Shown here: piece by piece, positions 9,040-23,926 of the stretch
How positions within the stretch are numbered: the first letter of the stretch is position 1
How the letters are laid out: every line of letters starts with the position of its first letter
NCBI GenBank assembly: GCA_033182465.1
Contig: CP137320.1
Location: 1 to 64,000 of the forward strand
Direction of reading: 5' to 3'
Length of the DNA stretch: 64,000 bases
Origin: Sanghuangporus weigelae
Taxonomy: Eukaryota; Basidiomycota; Agaricomycetes; Hymenochaetales; Hymenochaetaceae
Notes under the pieces: model-generated
The model's database searches: none
What the model was told of the DNA's origin: nothing
What the model saw: the letters and a program-made list of their open reading frames with translations, nothing else
Made by a program: the position numbers and the translations under genes

Positions 9040-11372
9040 TTACAGTCTGGTCCATCCCTCTCCTTCTGGAAGTTTGAGATCATCCCTCGCATTAAAGTCT
9101 TGCTTCGCATTCTCGATGCGCGAACGTCCTCTGGACCGAACCGTTGAGTCTCTATCTGCGTCGTCATCATAGCCTTGGTCGGTTTCTGGAGTGAGATCCA
9201 TGCCACCTTCATCACCGGTACTATTTTGGGAGACCAAGCGATCTCCGTCTTCGCCGGCCATATGATAGTCGCGACCGTTAGGTACAAATCCGCGTCGAGG
9301 AGCAAGAAAACCAGCCTCAGCCTTGAATCGCGCACGAGTTATTGCCGGCTGGGCTCTCTGCTGAAGAACACTGAATGTCCGTTGAAGCGACGCAAATGCA
9401 TGTGATTCCCTATCTTTATTTCGCTCCTTGTCCTGCTCAGCAATATGCTGCGCAGTTTTATCAAACCGAGCAGCCATGCTGCTCACAGTACTGCCTCCAT
9501 TATCCCCGGCGTCCTCGCGCTGTACGCCATAAGAGTTTGCAAACGGCGAGACTGGATCAAGATCACCGCGGGTATTCCGCTCCGGATCCATTGCACTAGG
9601 GTGCGAGGCGAACTGAGCACTTTCTGGACGTTTTCGTTGAGGGAATCGAAATGTAGAGTCGGACTCTGTGAGCTGGCCGAGATATGAAGGCGAAGAGGGT
9701 TGACGCAAGCTTTGTGAGCGAGTTGGACGTACATGCGTAGGTGAAACAGGGGAGGGTGATGGCGAAGGAGAGGAAGAACGATTATTGCTTTCCGAAACAC
9801 CGGACGCAGATACGGATTTGTTGATCGACGATGCTCCAGCGGCCGAAGAATGTTGAGAGACGTAAGGTTGATAGGAAGGCGAGCGAAGATGGCGAGAATG
9901 CCCAGATGCGTGAGCGCTAGGTCTGCGCGCAGGATGGGTTGGCGGAGGGGAGAATTGGTCGGAGGAGAGTTGTCGAATCCTTGAAGATATGTGTCCTTCT
10001 CCATCGGAAGAAGAGGAATGATGATCTGGAGATTCAGGCCGCGTTCGGAAGCGTGAACGTGTTAGTCGCGCGCTGGCAATTTCAGCAAGACTCGCGACAC
10101 TAGGAGCACCCGAGTCCGATTTCGCGGTAGTAATAGGATGGACTGTCCGTGGTGGTTGAGGTACAGGCCTCCTTGTTCCCTTGTCTGGACTTCGACTAGA
10201 GCTCTGAGTACGATCGCGATCCTTGCCTACACTACGCGCAGCCGAAGTATCTGACGAAGACCGGATAACTTCTAAAACACGAATCCGTCCAGCTTCCTCT
10301 TGAGCTCGTTTCAGAGATGCACCAACTCGGGACGCAAGAAGTGATTGTTGCATTAACGGAGTAACCCGGTGAGGTGGGACCGGAGGAGGGCTTTTTGCAG
10401 TCGGCGAAGACGACAAGCTCGATGAAGAATTGCTGGAATCGGCCGGATGCAAAGGGATCGATTGAAATGATTTCGCAGGAATTGGGGGAGGTCTAGCCGG
10501 CATGCTTGAGAAAGACATGTGAGCTGGCTTACGCGGAGGAAGAGGAGGTATTCGTCCGGAAGCAGCAGAATTTGGCTGACCGTAGCTACCTGAATGTGTT
10601 TTGGCTCGTTGGAGAAAGGGGTTCGTCGAGCCTGATGGAACGCCGATGCTGTCAATTCGCGGCTTGATGATTGCGGGAGGCAGATCAGAAGCGGAGGAAA
10701 GGGAAGCACGCCGAAGAGGGTCTGCACCTGCGTCGTTCGGAGGAGCAAGGCTGGCGACATTGGACCCATGAACAAACGGATTTTTTTGATGCAAGGGTCC
10801 AGATTTTGGAGATGAGGGAGGAGCATCTGTCGTCGGAGGTTCAGGCTCAGAGGCAAGTTTCACGTCTGCCACGAATGTTGGGTTCCGGGACACCGTAGGA
10901 GACGACGGTTCGGCTTCCAAGGAGCAGGTATAATTAGCCTGCCGTCTCCAGTGAGAGATAGAAACCAGGTAACTTACCTTGAATGAATACGTTTGCTTCG
11001 CTGACATCCCCTCCGCGACGAACATGCATCAATAGACGTAATGCTGCCAAGAGCTGGCCACCAGACATTTCTTTCCGTGAAATCTGGGGGGCAAACAACT
11101 GCAACACCTAAATGTATGGAGTTAACACAGATCCAACAAGCAGCAGAATGGGAAATGTTTGCCTTGTCGATCTGTTGCACGTCTCTGAAGCGACCTTTCA
11201 TCCAAGCTCGGACAACGGGAATTGCGACACTCCTGGTCTCAAGTTCTTCATCCGAGACACAACTCATCTCTTCATCATCGAGGATGTCCCTTAAGGCTTC
11301 CGCGTAAGAGTTGTACTCCGCGTCTGAAAGGGCACTAAGGTGAAGAAACAAAGTGCGCTTTGGTGGAGCCAT
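9040..11372 (-). CDS. NPF-motif, Ser/Pro-rich protein with a small helical N-terminal domain
   Basis: Three exons: 11372-11181, 11107-10978 and 10913-9040. They join in frame (GRFRD|VLQLFAPQ and NVFIQ|AEPSSP) for 731 codons. The start MAPPKRTLFLHLSAL is the first ATG of the frame. Residues 1 to about 105 look like a compact helical domain (AEALRDILDDEE, VVRAWMKGRFRDVL, GGQLLAALRLLMHV) resembling EH-type modules of fungal trafficking proteins; that likeness is my impression. The rest is low complexity with polyproline stretches (PPLPPRKP, PPPVPPHR) and NPF/SPF tripeptides (QKNPFVHG, STNPFLQR, DPVSPFANS), plus a helical segment near residue 600 (MAARFDKTAQHIAEQDKERN). NPF tripeptides are known ligands of EH domains and polyproline of SH3 domains, so an endocytic or cortical adaptor role is inferred. 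It is the first gene inward of the telomere that looks whole. Confidence 0.8.
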
Positions 11373-11830
11373 GAATCGTAAAATGAAGACGGGTTACGTA
11401 TGCAAGCGAGATGACTATTGAAAGTCGACCATTTGATGCGATGAAGGCAGAAAGTAAAGACGAGGAGGTCGTCAGACGGGCAAGCACTTACAAACATACT
11501 GACGCTGTGCTGTGTAGGTCATATCCTTGGCGGCGTCGGTTATTCCCGATCATTCCTAGCCGTCTTTCGTCGAAGTCAAACTAAACTATAAACAAAGTAA
11601 CAAACACAGCACATCGACATTAATATTGTCCATACTAGTAGCTTTTGAAGCGGTCGCTCAGTCAAAGAGCGAAATAGCGCAAAACCGGAACCTCGCAGAG
11701 CAACAGATACCGAAATCGCCTGAGCGTGAGACACTTGTATATTGCTTAGCAAAAAACAAAACAAAACGGAATCATTTATTCAAATCAATTCGATGGATGT
11801 ATACGTATTATTTGTGTTCAAAACACGGTG
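11373..11830. other. Intergenic, nothing recognised
   Basis: Shared space between the start of the NPF-motif gene and the end of the GMC gene. A small A-rich stretch at 11750-11770 is the only compositional feature. No tRNA, repeat or conserved ORF seen. Confidence 0.6.
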
Positions 11831-14738
<2,908 letters not shown>

Positions 14739-15620
14739 TGATTGTCAAGAAACGATACGCCTTGCTTTGCAGGTTTGACTGCTTTCGTCCGGAGATTGGC
14801 TGGTTCTTATATGTCTGAAGAAACAGTCCGTGTCAAGCCGAGATCCCATTCGTTACGAACTTCCCGACCTTCTGTATCGTGAACTTTGTAAACTTGTCTC
14901 AACAAAGCGCCCGCAGATTGATGGACGGTCTTCGGATGGTTTGGAACACAGCCAACGCTGTCAGAAGTTGGGGGCTGCTGAATGTCCGTTACCTTGCCAA
15001 TGAGGATTGATTAGCAAACGTCTCATGGAAAATTACGCTCTTTAGCTAGACAAGGAACTAGATACTTAACGGGTTTAACAACATAAGTAATTTTCGAAGA
15101 GTGGGAAAGTCGTCTTACCAATCTTTGTCTGTTTATAGAATAGAAGGCTCGGGTGACCTCTGTTGATCTTTTATAATTTCCTCTTATACGTCTCATCCGG
15201 ATTGAAATGTAAGCGACATTATTATTTATTAGAGCAAGTAGCCATGGAGCCTTCGATAACGCCCTCCTGTTCAACTCGTGCGCATAATCGGCGATATTCT
15301 CGGAACAAACAGCAAGGCGGAGGCCACGTTGCATTCAATGCTTAGATTCCGGACTTGCAGCGCGGACTTCCTACGCTAATCTATCCGCCGCTGCCCGGAT
15401 TCCGTTTGCATGAGAGATACCGACTGCATCCATTATTGTTTTACTCAATATAAACATAAACAGGAGGATAATCAAGTCAATGAAATGAAAGAGGATCTCG
15501 TCATTACTTTCGATACATATTATTACCCGAGTAAACATGTCTCCAAAAAGAGAGGTTGGAAAGCGGACCGACTCGAAACACTGACAATACTGCTTAAATT
15601 AATGGAGGTGCATCGTTCTA
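14739..15620. other. Intergenic, promoter side of the GMC gene
   Basis: About 880 bp between the GMC start and the end of the DUF6533 gene, so presumably the GMC promoter. Small ORFs on both strands show no recognisable motif or codon bias. Nothing else seen. Confidence 0.5.
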
Positions 15621-17466
15621 TCAGACATTTATTGAAGGCCCCTTAATCCAGGTCGAGCTCCCGGACGTCTGCGATGTTGGTCCGAGCTTCAAGTTGTGGA
15701 GGTCGTTGACTGGCGCTTGAATGGATTCAGGCATATGCGCGAATGCTTCGGTACAAGAAGCTTGCCTAGACCTGCTGCTGCTGCTCGATGTCCCTGATAG
15801 GTCAACTAAGCGGATGCCCTGATGAGGAGAGTCGTGCTTGACGCGTGATGACGCAGCACTACGGAGGTTGAGAATGATTCTTGAGCCAATGATCGAATAG
15901 CTGCACCGAAGAACAGGCGTGAGGGATGAAGCCAGTCCACCGCGTTCCCGCGGAAGCGCAGAAAGGAACAGCAAATTGGAGATTCCCAGAACTGTAGAAA
16001 ATAGATACTTTGTGAGCATAAAATTTAGAGGAAACAAAGCTTCTCACCCAACATGATGGAGTAATAGGCAAAACCATCCCGGATAAGGATCGTCAGAAGG
16101 CGAGTTCGAACAACTTTGTCTGTAACCCGTGAAGCCAGCAAGTAGATGATGAAGCAAGAATGAAAAGACACTCACAGGAGTGAAGAGCTTTAGTAAGGGT
16201 CAGCACGAATAGGACTGTGTCAAATGCTATGACGCCCGCCCAGGCAGGAATAGTTGTCGTCGGATTGAGTGCAGTGACTCCACTTTGGCAGCCTAATACA
16301 GGACGAAGGCTGAAGTTCACGTCCTTATGTCAGCTTGTAACCCCCATGATAGTGTGGAAAATAGCAGACAGATCGTTCATGGAATCTATCACGCATCGAA
16401 ATCAGCGTTCATAAGCAAAGAAAGCTTCATGGCAATTTGCACCTACACGTGAAGATATGCATGATACGGGCTAACGTTACAAGGATAACGATATCTGTTG
16501 CCTGAAAGGCGATTAAATTTCATTTCACGTCCAAAACTAATAACTTTGAACTTACAAATAGGCTGAACCAAAGAAGTATCACAATGATACGTTTTCGATC
16601 CCAGATCGCAATTACTCGCAAGATGACCACGACTTGGTCATATCATGTATGTCAGCCAAGGAACAACGATAGACCCAGTAGGACGCACTCTGGAGTGGAA
16701 TCAAGAAAACCAGAGTAGCCCTAACGACATAATTGATTTAGGATTCGGAAGAAGGAGAGGAATCGACGAACCAAATGCCAAGGTATGCTTCGAATCTGCA
16801 GCTGCACAGGACACATTTAAATTAGAATGGATTACACTCTAAACTTCCAAATACTAACAACTTATGAAAGATTTAGAATCTTGAATAGAGTTTATATAAG
16901 GCTACTTACTGGTTCGGAAGCATTCCTGTTCACGATATCTATTGCATCAATAATATTAAAGAGATATGTGTTGCAAGGTGGTCAAGCGTACTAACAGACA
17001 AGCCAGAGAATTTCTTCGATTGCCACTGGATATCGAGTCATGAAGTAGAGTATCTTCCCGTATGACCAGCGTGCTGGCCATATTAATGCCTGCTGCCAGA
17101 TAATTGTGAGTCAAGAAAGAAAGAGGGCTCGAAAATATTAAGATCAACCTCCCTGGATGTATAGACATCAGAACAGTCCCCAATTAATGAAAATTAGACT
17201 CACTGTTCAATTGTCAAGAGTATGTCGTATAGCATGCATGTCACAGCAGCCACTGAGGAGAGTTCTGTCTGAGAGACCAACAGGGCTATCGGTAGAATCA
17301 CGCTCACCATCTAAGTACTTGGCAAGAAACAACATCAGCGTCAATACGGTATGACAAATCTTGGGGAATAAAGTACCTCGTAAGTACGTAAATCCTCAGC
17401 TACCTGGGTCAATAGTTTGAGAGCATCCTGGAGAGATAGGCCGTTGGCAGAATCAGTCAAGCTCAT
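15621..17466 (-). CDS. DUF6533 seven-helix membrane protein
   Basis: DUF6533 proteins are a large, uncharacterised basidiomycete family with about seven membrane helices. Start ATG at 17466 gives MSLTDSANGLSLQDALKLLT. Then a hydrophobic segment and the family hallmark AVTCMLYDILLTIEQEVDL, and, after further introns, W(S)YGKILYFMTRYPVAIE (about 17040). Further helices include WAGVIAFDTVLFVLTLTKAL (about 16180-16250) and GISNLLFLSALP (about 15960). The C-terminal helix CSYSIIGSRIILNLRSAA is followed by a Ser-rich cytoplasmic tail ending near 15621. At least eight short introns. Two exons of the centre (16400-16900) were not resolved. Role unknown; the fold suggests a receptor or sensor, which is inference. 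Confidence 0.75.
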
Positions 17467-19790
17467 AATTGGGGTACGAAGCATGAAGGATAGCTTTGAA
17501 ACCCATCTCTGACCAGCTTATATGTGGACATGATACAAAACGCGCAACAGGAAGTCTATACCCCGGAAAGCGTCCGGGCAATGATGTGGGCCTGCGACAT
17601 CAATATGGACCTGGCGCCACATAGTTCATCAAACACAGGCCGAGGTATCGGCGAATAGTATAGATGATAATCAAGGAAGTTCTGTTGATCACCGAAGCGC
17701 TTCTACAAGGACTCCTAAAGTGCAAAGCAGGTCTCAAGGAACAAAGACATTCGCATAGAGATCCAGGCACACCTTGCAATCGATCACTCAGATGATGGAC
17801 TGTCAAACCGGAATCAGCCAAACACTTACAGCACAGCCAACCAGATTATGCCTCCGGATGAAATTTCATAGCGCCATCATAAGTGGTCAACTCCACTCAC
17901 TAACTTGAAGAGACTTGCAACGGACGAAAGGGATCAGTCCGTTCCGAACGTCACGGTCAATTGCAACAGCTCAAACCGTGGGACAATATTACAAATGTGC
18001 TGATCCCTTGTTGACTTTGATATTAGTATTGCCGACTGCTCATCTTCAATCTTACAGAACTGCAACATAAAGTTGGAATGCTGCAACCTAAAATGCGAAG
18101 TGGTCCTTGAAGTACTCTAGATGTCAACGCGTCTTCGATCTCTCGCCCCAAGTCCTTACCCCTAACTTACTTCTCATGGCAGGTGTAAAACATCCGTCAG
18201 GTAGTATGCGCCAAAAGCGGAAAGTAAAAGAGCCGTATCTTGCATGTCTCGCCACCAGTCCAGGCCTGCTAACGCAAGAGTAATTGGTCCGTCGGATTCG
18301 TCAAGGCATCAGATAGCCGCCGCCGCCCGCAAAATATCCAAAGTAATGTCTTCTAATTCGATTACAATGGACAAAAGTCTAGAAAAGATCAGCGAAATCC
18401 TCCATGCCCGAAGGCTAAGAAGAATTCCTGGAAGGGATACCTCGAACAGAATCGAGAAATTTATTCCGGACTCGCGAACAATTATTCCCGCGGAAATAGA
18501 AGCTATTGCCACCCAAAAACAGACCAGGTCGTTTCTGGTAGGCTGCGAAATATTCTGAAAAGAAGGGGCTTTTCCAGGCCGCTGTGTCTACTCGATTCGT
18601 ACATGGCGACTACTCGAAAAGTTAGTAGTGAAGAAGGCGATAGAATAGATATAGACTTTTTGAGATCGTCAGGATCGATGCCTTTGGAATCCTTTTCCGC
18701 GTCTGGACTGATATTTCTTTCAATCGCAATGGAAAGTTGTCTTGCGCTCTCAGGGTTGTACTTGGCGCAGGACACTCACTATTCTGGATCAACAAAGAGA
18801 AATACGAACAAGCATGTAAAGACAGTTCCGTGCCTCTCGGAAAGCAAATTTCCGCAGTAGTCGCTGGCACAAATCAGTCAAAGGTAAAGAGATGGAAAGA
18901 AGAAGAGAATATAATAGGCGTGCTTGGATTAAGGCTCGAGTCTGCGACAGAAGGGCTAGCCACGAATCATCCAGAATCACCTATTTCTACTGTCGGGAAT
19001 AAGCTCCTATAGGAGACTTCAGCAAAGATGATAGCTATGAGCATTGAGCTCCCATACGATTGATCCTACAAAGGCACAGAAGAAGAAGAAGAAGTAGCAG
19101 GGTTCAAGAGGAGCACATATCCTACGGTCATTGACACCGGATGTCCCTTTATCGATGACCCCTCAAGGTGATGCAAAGGTACCAGAAAGAAGTACAAAAA
19201 CACCATAATGGCATAAAGATATTCCACTGGGACAGTAAAGTTTCAGTGATTTATGTTTTCAGAGACGACTTTGATAAACTCAGAGACATACGGTTTCATT
19301 TTCGCGTCTTGGGGGGTAACCCAGATTCGGGGCTTGTATTCCCTAAGGAAGCTGAGGCGATTCCATCCAGCATATTTAAAATATGGAATCCAAACGCAAA
19401 AGATGGTTATTGGTATCTTACATTTCGCGATGTAAACTATCCATGTTAGGCTCATGGTGGAGAGCTTCGATTTTATTATACCTGCGGACTCACCTGCTAA
19501 TACGAAACAAAGTCAGACGCTACTACATCATTTGATGCATCCGATTCAAAGAAGAAAATCGGCATTGTGGAAAAGACGTCGAACCAAAGGGCAAAGGAAG
19601 ATCCTTCATTAGCTTAGCTAGTTCTGACAGTAGATTCAAGTTGTTCCAGGATGTAGATCAGTGTAACTTGAAGCCCTGATTGTGGCAGTCTTATAGTGTA
19701 GTCGTGGGAAATCAGACAGGTAAACATATTTCTGTGGTTTTTAGCTTTACGGTCACCACTGCCTCAGCTCAGCTCTGCTCATCGTTCGTG
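17467..19790. other. Long intergenic region with unassigned ORFs
   Basis: About 2.3 kb without a gene I can support. Two overlapping readings compete at 18244-18870: a plus-strand polar ORF and a minus-strand reading with a hydrophobic stretch (AIASISAGIIVRESGINFSI near 18480). Neither shows a family motif. A plus-strand ORF at 19168-19449 (MQRYQKEVQKHHNGIKIFHW) is also anonymous. A short AGA/GAA run sits at 19079-19096. The last 100 bp should hold the importin promoter. Confidence 0.45.
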
Positions 19791-22700
19791 ATGGAGGCAG
19801 CTGCTAGCGTCCCTCAGCACGTCTCTCAAGAACTGACACAGATATTAGCCAATCTGGTCCTTGGAGATAATGAGATACGCTCAAAGTAATGCCTTCAACT
19901 TTCTTACAGTTTTCGTATTCTAACCTTCCAATGTAGTGCGGAGAAGGTCGTCAACGAGCGACTGGCTCAATCCCCTGAACTCTATATTCTCGCCGTTGCA
20001 TCTTTTTCAATAACGGCGCCGGATGAGCAAATGCGAGCCTTTTCTCTAATTCTACTCCGTCGCTTGCTTTTCCGACCTCCTCAGGCGCTGCCAAACTCGC
20101 ATGCAACCACTGCCGGCGCTTCAACGTCCTCAGGGCCTCATGCACCTCGCCTCACACTTTATGATCATCTTTCGGAACAGACGAGGGAGTCTTTAGAGCG
20201 CACAGTCCTTCACGCACTCAGTACGGAACAAGCACACAGCGTGAAGACGAAAGCAGCCGATACAGTGACAGACCTTGCGAATGCCTCATTTCAACGGGGC
20301 CGACCATGGCCAGCACTGCAAGGGGCCGTCTTCCGAGCTGTTGGCGGTAATTCCAGTTCACGAGAGTGCGCATATCGAATATTGGAGAGATGTCAGGTGT
20401 TGGTTGCAGACATGCCTTCGGAGATTTTTATTCGTGGCCTGGCAGACAATTCCGTGGAGGTGCGTATTCTGACTATTATGTGCTCGAGAATTTTAAACGT
20501 CATTCTTGCAATGGAAAATAGGTCCGCCTAGCAGCGCTCAAAGCTACGATTGCGTCGCTAAGCATCACTTCCCCGTTGTCACCATCAACAGCCCACTCAA
20601 CTTTATTAGGTAGAGCACTTGCGACGCTCCCTGCAGCACCTCCCTCCCATACAACAAGATTTCTTAATGTCCTCACACCGCTTGCTGGAACTCATCCGAC
20701 GCTCTTCGCGCCCCATTTAAACGACCTCCTTCGCTTTTTACCTGGGATCATTCTAAACCAAAAAGAATACGATGCTGGACCGACGCCTACGGTTGCTCGG
20801 CCGTTCCCTAACGGCCATGGATCCGTATTCCAGTTCCCGCCTACTTCCAAGCCGTCTGAAAACCAATTGGATGCCGATGATGACGATGAGAAGGAAGAGA
20901 CTAGACGCGCAGCTCTTGAATTGATGGTATCGTTGAGTGAAGCTAGACCATCGCTTGCAAGACGTGTTGATGGCTGGCTTCCTGCGCTAGTTAGGGCCTG
21001 CCTTGAGGGTATTGCAGAACTACCAGATGATGAAGAGACCCTTACATCCTGGCTCGACGCGGATCCCACGGATGACCCAACCGATGCTATCTATCCTCTT
21101 GTCTTCGAGCAGGCTCTCGATCGGCTCTCGTGTGCGTTCTCTGGAAGTCCCATACTCCAGATTGCATTTCAATACATACCCGGTATGCTGGCTAGCCACG
21201 ACTGGCGATTACGGCATGGCGCACTGATGGCGATTGCGTCGATGGCCGAGGGTGGTGCACGTGTGATGGAAGAGGAACTGGCACGCGTCATTGCACTTAT
21301 CACAAACGCATTTAACGATCCACATCATCGCGTGCGTTATGCCGCATGCCAGTGCACAGGGCAGTTGTGCACGGACCTTGAAGATATCGTTCAAGAGCGC
21401 CATCATACAGAGGTGTTTGGTGCGCTTCTCCGGACACTCAGCGCCTCGGAACCAAGGGTTCATTCTCACGCGGCGGCAGCGCTAATCAACGTATGCGAAG
21501 GCGTTGCTCATTCAACACTTCTTCCTTATCTTGATGCTCTAGTAGGAGCATTATTGCGTCTCCTCGAGCCTCAAGTTTCACCAATTGATGGCAAGGTAAA
21601 GACCTATGTTCAAGAACAGGCAGTTACGACTCTCGCAATGGTCGCTGATGCTAGCGAAGGCGACTTTGGGAGACATTACAAGACAATCATGCCTCTTCTT
21701 ATGAACGTGTTGAGGAATGCAGGCAACGCCGGAGAACATCGAAAACTTCGTTGGAAAGCGATGGAATGCGCGGGTCTGATTGCTATTGCTGTTGGGCGTG
21801 ATACTTTCCGACCTGACTCCGCCGAATTCATCGACTTGCTTATGAAGATACAAAGTACGCAATTCCCGTCAAAAGGAAGCGGCTGTAATGATGCTTATAG
21901 ACAACAGATAGTCCGGCCGACCCGGGTGATACAATGCTCAACCATTATCTCATTGCCACTTGGGCGAAGGTATGCCAGGCTCTAGGATCAGAGTTCGAAC
22001 CATACCTACCCGTGGTGATGCCCCCGTTGCTGCACGCTGCTAACGCGAAGGCCGATGTATCTGTTTGGGGTTCGTACCTAATATTTCATACTTCATCAAC
22101 AGCTTACGCATTGGAGCAGACGAGGACGAAGAAGGAGCTAGCGCCGAGCGGGAAGGCTGGGAAACAATGTCTATCGATGGTCAGCAAGTCGGCATTAAAA
22201 CGAGCGCTATTGAAGAAAAATGCCAAGCTTTCGAGACTCTTGTCGTTTATGCGTCGACTCTCGGAGCTCGTTTTGCTCCGTACCTTCCTCAATCTCTAGA
22301 GCTCGTTCTACCGGGACTCAAGTTTTTCTTCCATGAAGGTGTCAGGGAAGCTTGTGCCGTGTATGTCCGTTGCCATGTTTAATGAATTCTCGCATGTTGA
22401 TCTTGATCTGTGCATTGTATTACAGAGCCATCCCTGTCCTTCTTGTCTGCGGGAAGCAAGCTGGCACTCTCACACCACAGATGATGCATGCTGTATTTGC
22501 GCAACTCATTAATGTAGCGCGCGGCGAGGCAGATGCGTCTTTTTTGGCATCTCTATTTCGATGTATTGCGGACTGCGTGCGAGTAGCAGGTGGCGGAGCC
22601 GGCAGTGAGCCTGGAACGTCCCCAGCCGATGCACTTCCACAGGACATCCGGGAAGGCATACTTGGAGCAATCCGCCACCAACTACAAGGGCTCGCAGACA

Positions 22701-22942
22701 AGCGGAAGGCGCGCACGAGGAGATTGTCGTCGAGAGATGATGGTTCGCACGATGGTCGGGTTAGCTCAGAAGAGCTGGAAGAAGAACGCGAGGACATCGC
22801 ACTGCTGGAGGAACTAGAGGATTTCGCGTTGGACGATATTGGGAAGCTTCTCAAGCTCTTCGATCCATCGCATCCTTTGCTCGTTGCTGTGGGTAGCGTG
22901 CGTGAGCTCGGGATACGAGAAGACGAGGATAATACCGAATGA
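19791..22942 (+). CDS. Importin-5 / PSE1-type karyopherin, C-terminally short
   Basis: Importin-5 (yeast Pse1/Kap121) carries ribosomal proteins, histones and other cargo into the nucleus and is built of HEAT repeats. Start ATG at 19791 (MEAAASVPQHVSQELTQILA). Five short introns (about 19888-19936, 20460-20521, 21855-21907, 22070-22116, 22371-22425) leave 961 codons in one frame. Landmarks: FSLILLRRLLF, QRGRPWPALQGAVFRA, PDDPTDAIYP-like acidic stretch, DWRLRHGALMAIASMAEGG, DPHHRVRYAACQCTGQLCTD, RVHSHAAAALINVCEGVAHS, YVQEQAVTTLAMVADASEG, AMECAGLIAIAVGRDTFRPD and DGQQVGIKTSAIEEKCQAFE. Family members are about 1,090 residues; this one ends after an acidic, helical tail (EDNTE). The last 100-plus residues are absent or replaced. 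The rest is well conserved, so I call it a gene with an odd end. Confidence 0.88.
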
Positions 22943-23926
22943 GATATTTGAAGGTACATATACAAACAATTATGATTAGGATGAGATTAAATTGCAATAC
23001 TAGTGTAATATGTTCATTATTAGGCGGAATAGAGCCTATTGTTTTCGACCATTAATTTATTAGTGTGCCATCATCAATATTGCTGACCCCGCCAAGTGGG
23101 AAAGTAGTATACTGGTGAAAGTACGTACTACTGTGCGCAATTAGAGAGTCTAGACTAGAGACTACAGTACTTATAGGGAATATATTCCCTCTGACGTAGC
23201 ATCCTAGCCTAGAGCGGAAGCTTGAATGTACGGAGAGTACAAACACGAACGGTCATGATGGGACTAGTTCGAGGCAGGAAACGAAAAGAACGAAACTTGG
23301 CTTGGAAGAATATTAATGGCGTGCGTGTATTTTCTATGTTTTTCAAGATGAAGGAAGAGTTCCGCGAGAATATTCGAAAGGAGATAACCGGGGGAATATG
23401 AATTAAATGAATTTACTGTACGGCCGACGCGTCGTGTGACTACTTTCGTCTCAACCTATCCCATACTGATGGTCCTCCCTCATCATCAATTTACTCGGTT
23501 CCTTGCAACCCAACCCAAGAGCAGAGTCATCATGTTTTTATTCTCCTTCATCTATAACGTTCGCGCAGCCGACGTACAGACCTCAAATAATCATAAATCC
23601 AACAGAACGTAGACTAAGTAAGACTTGCATCAAAGCGTAAAGGGAAACCTCGGAAGCCGGAAGCAGTCTACAAAAAACTAGTGATTTTTCGCGACACGGG
23701 ACCTGTCCTGTGTCCAGGCGGGTAAGAAGTTCAGGTCCAGGGTGAAGTTTCGAAGCCAGTACGAGTTTCCAGACGACGAGCTGGTCTGTCCTGTCCTGTC
23801 TTGTCTTGCATCTGCCATCTCGTCTCCGAGTGCTACGTAGTACGCAGTCGTCCGCCACCTGTCAGCCTTTAACTTCACAACCTGCTTGGAATCTCGGACA
23901 GACAGACATCGTGTTGCATAAGAGAG
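22943..23926. other. Intergenic
   Basis: AT-rich just after the importin stop, then mixed. The first half likely holds the importin 3' UTR and the last half the promoter and 5' UTR of the next plus-strand gene. A short CCTGTC-rich direct repeat (CCTGTCCTGTCTTGTCTTGC, about 23790-23810) is the only local pattern. No ORF with recognisable content. Confidence 0.5.

Noticed and set aside
18244-18870. Gene on either strand at 18.2-18.9 kb
   Set aside because: Opposing ORFs of similar length, no family motif and no convincing splice partners, so I did not call a gene.
20692-21469. Minus-strand Ser-rich ORFs inside the importin gene
   Set aside because: Antisense shadows of a conserved HEAT-repeat coding sequence.
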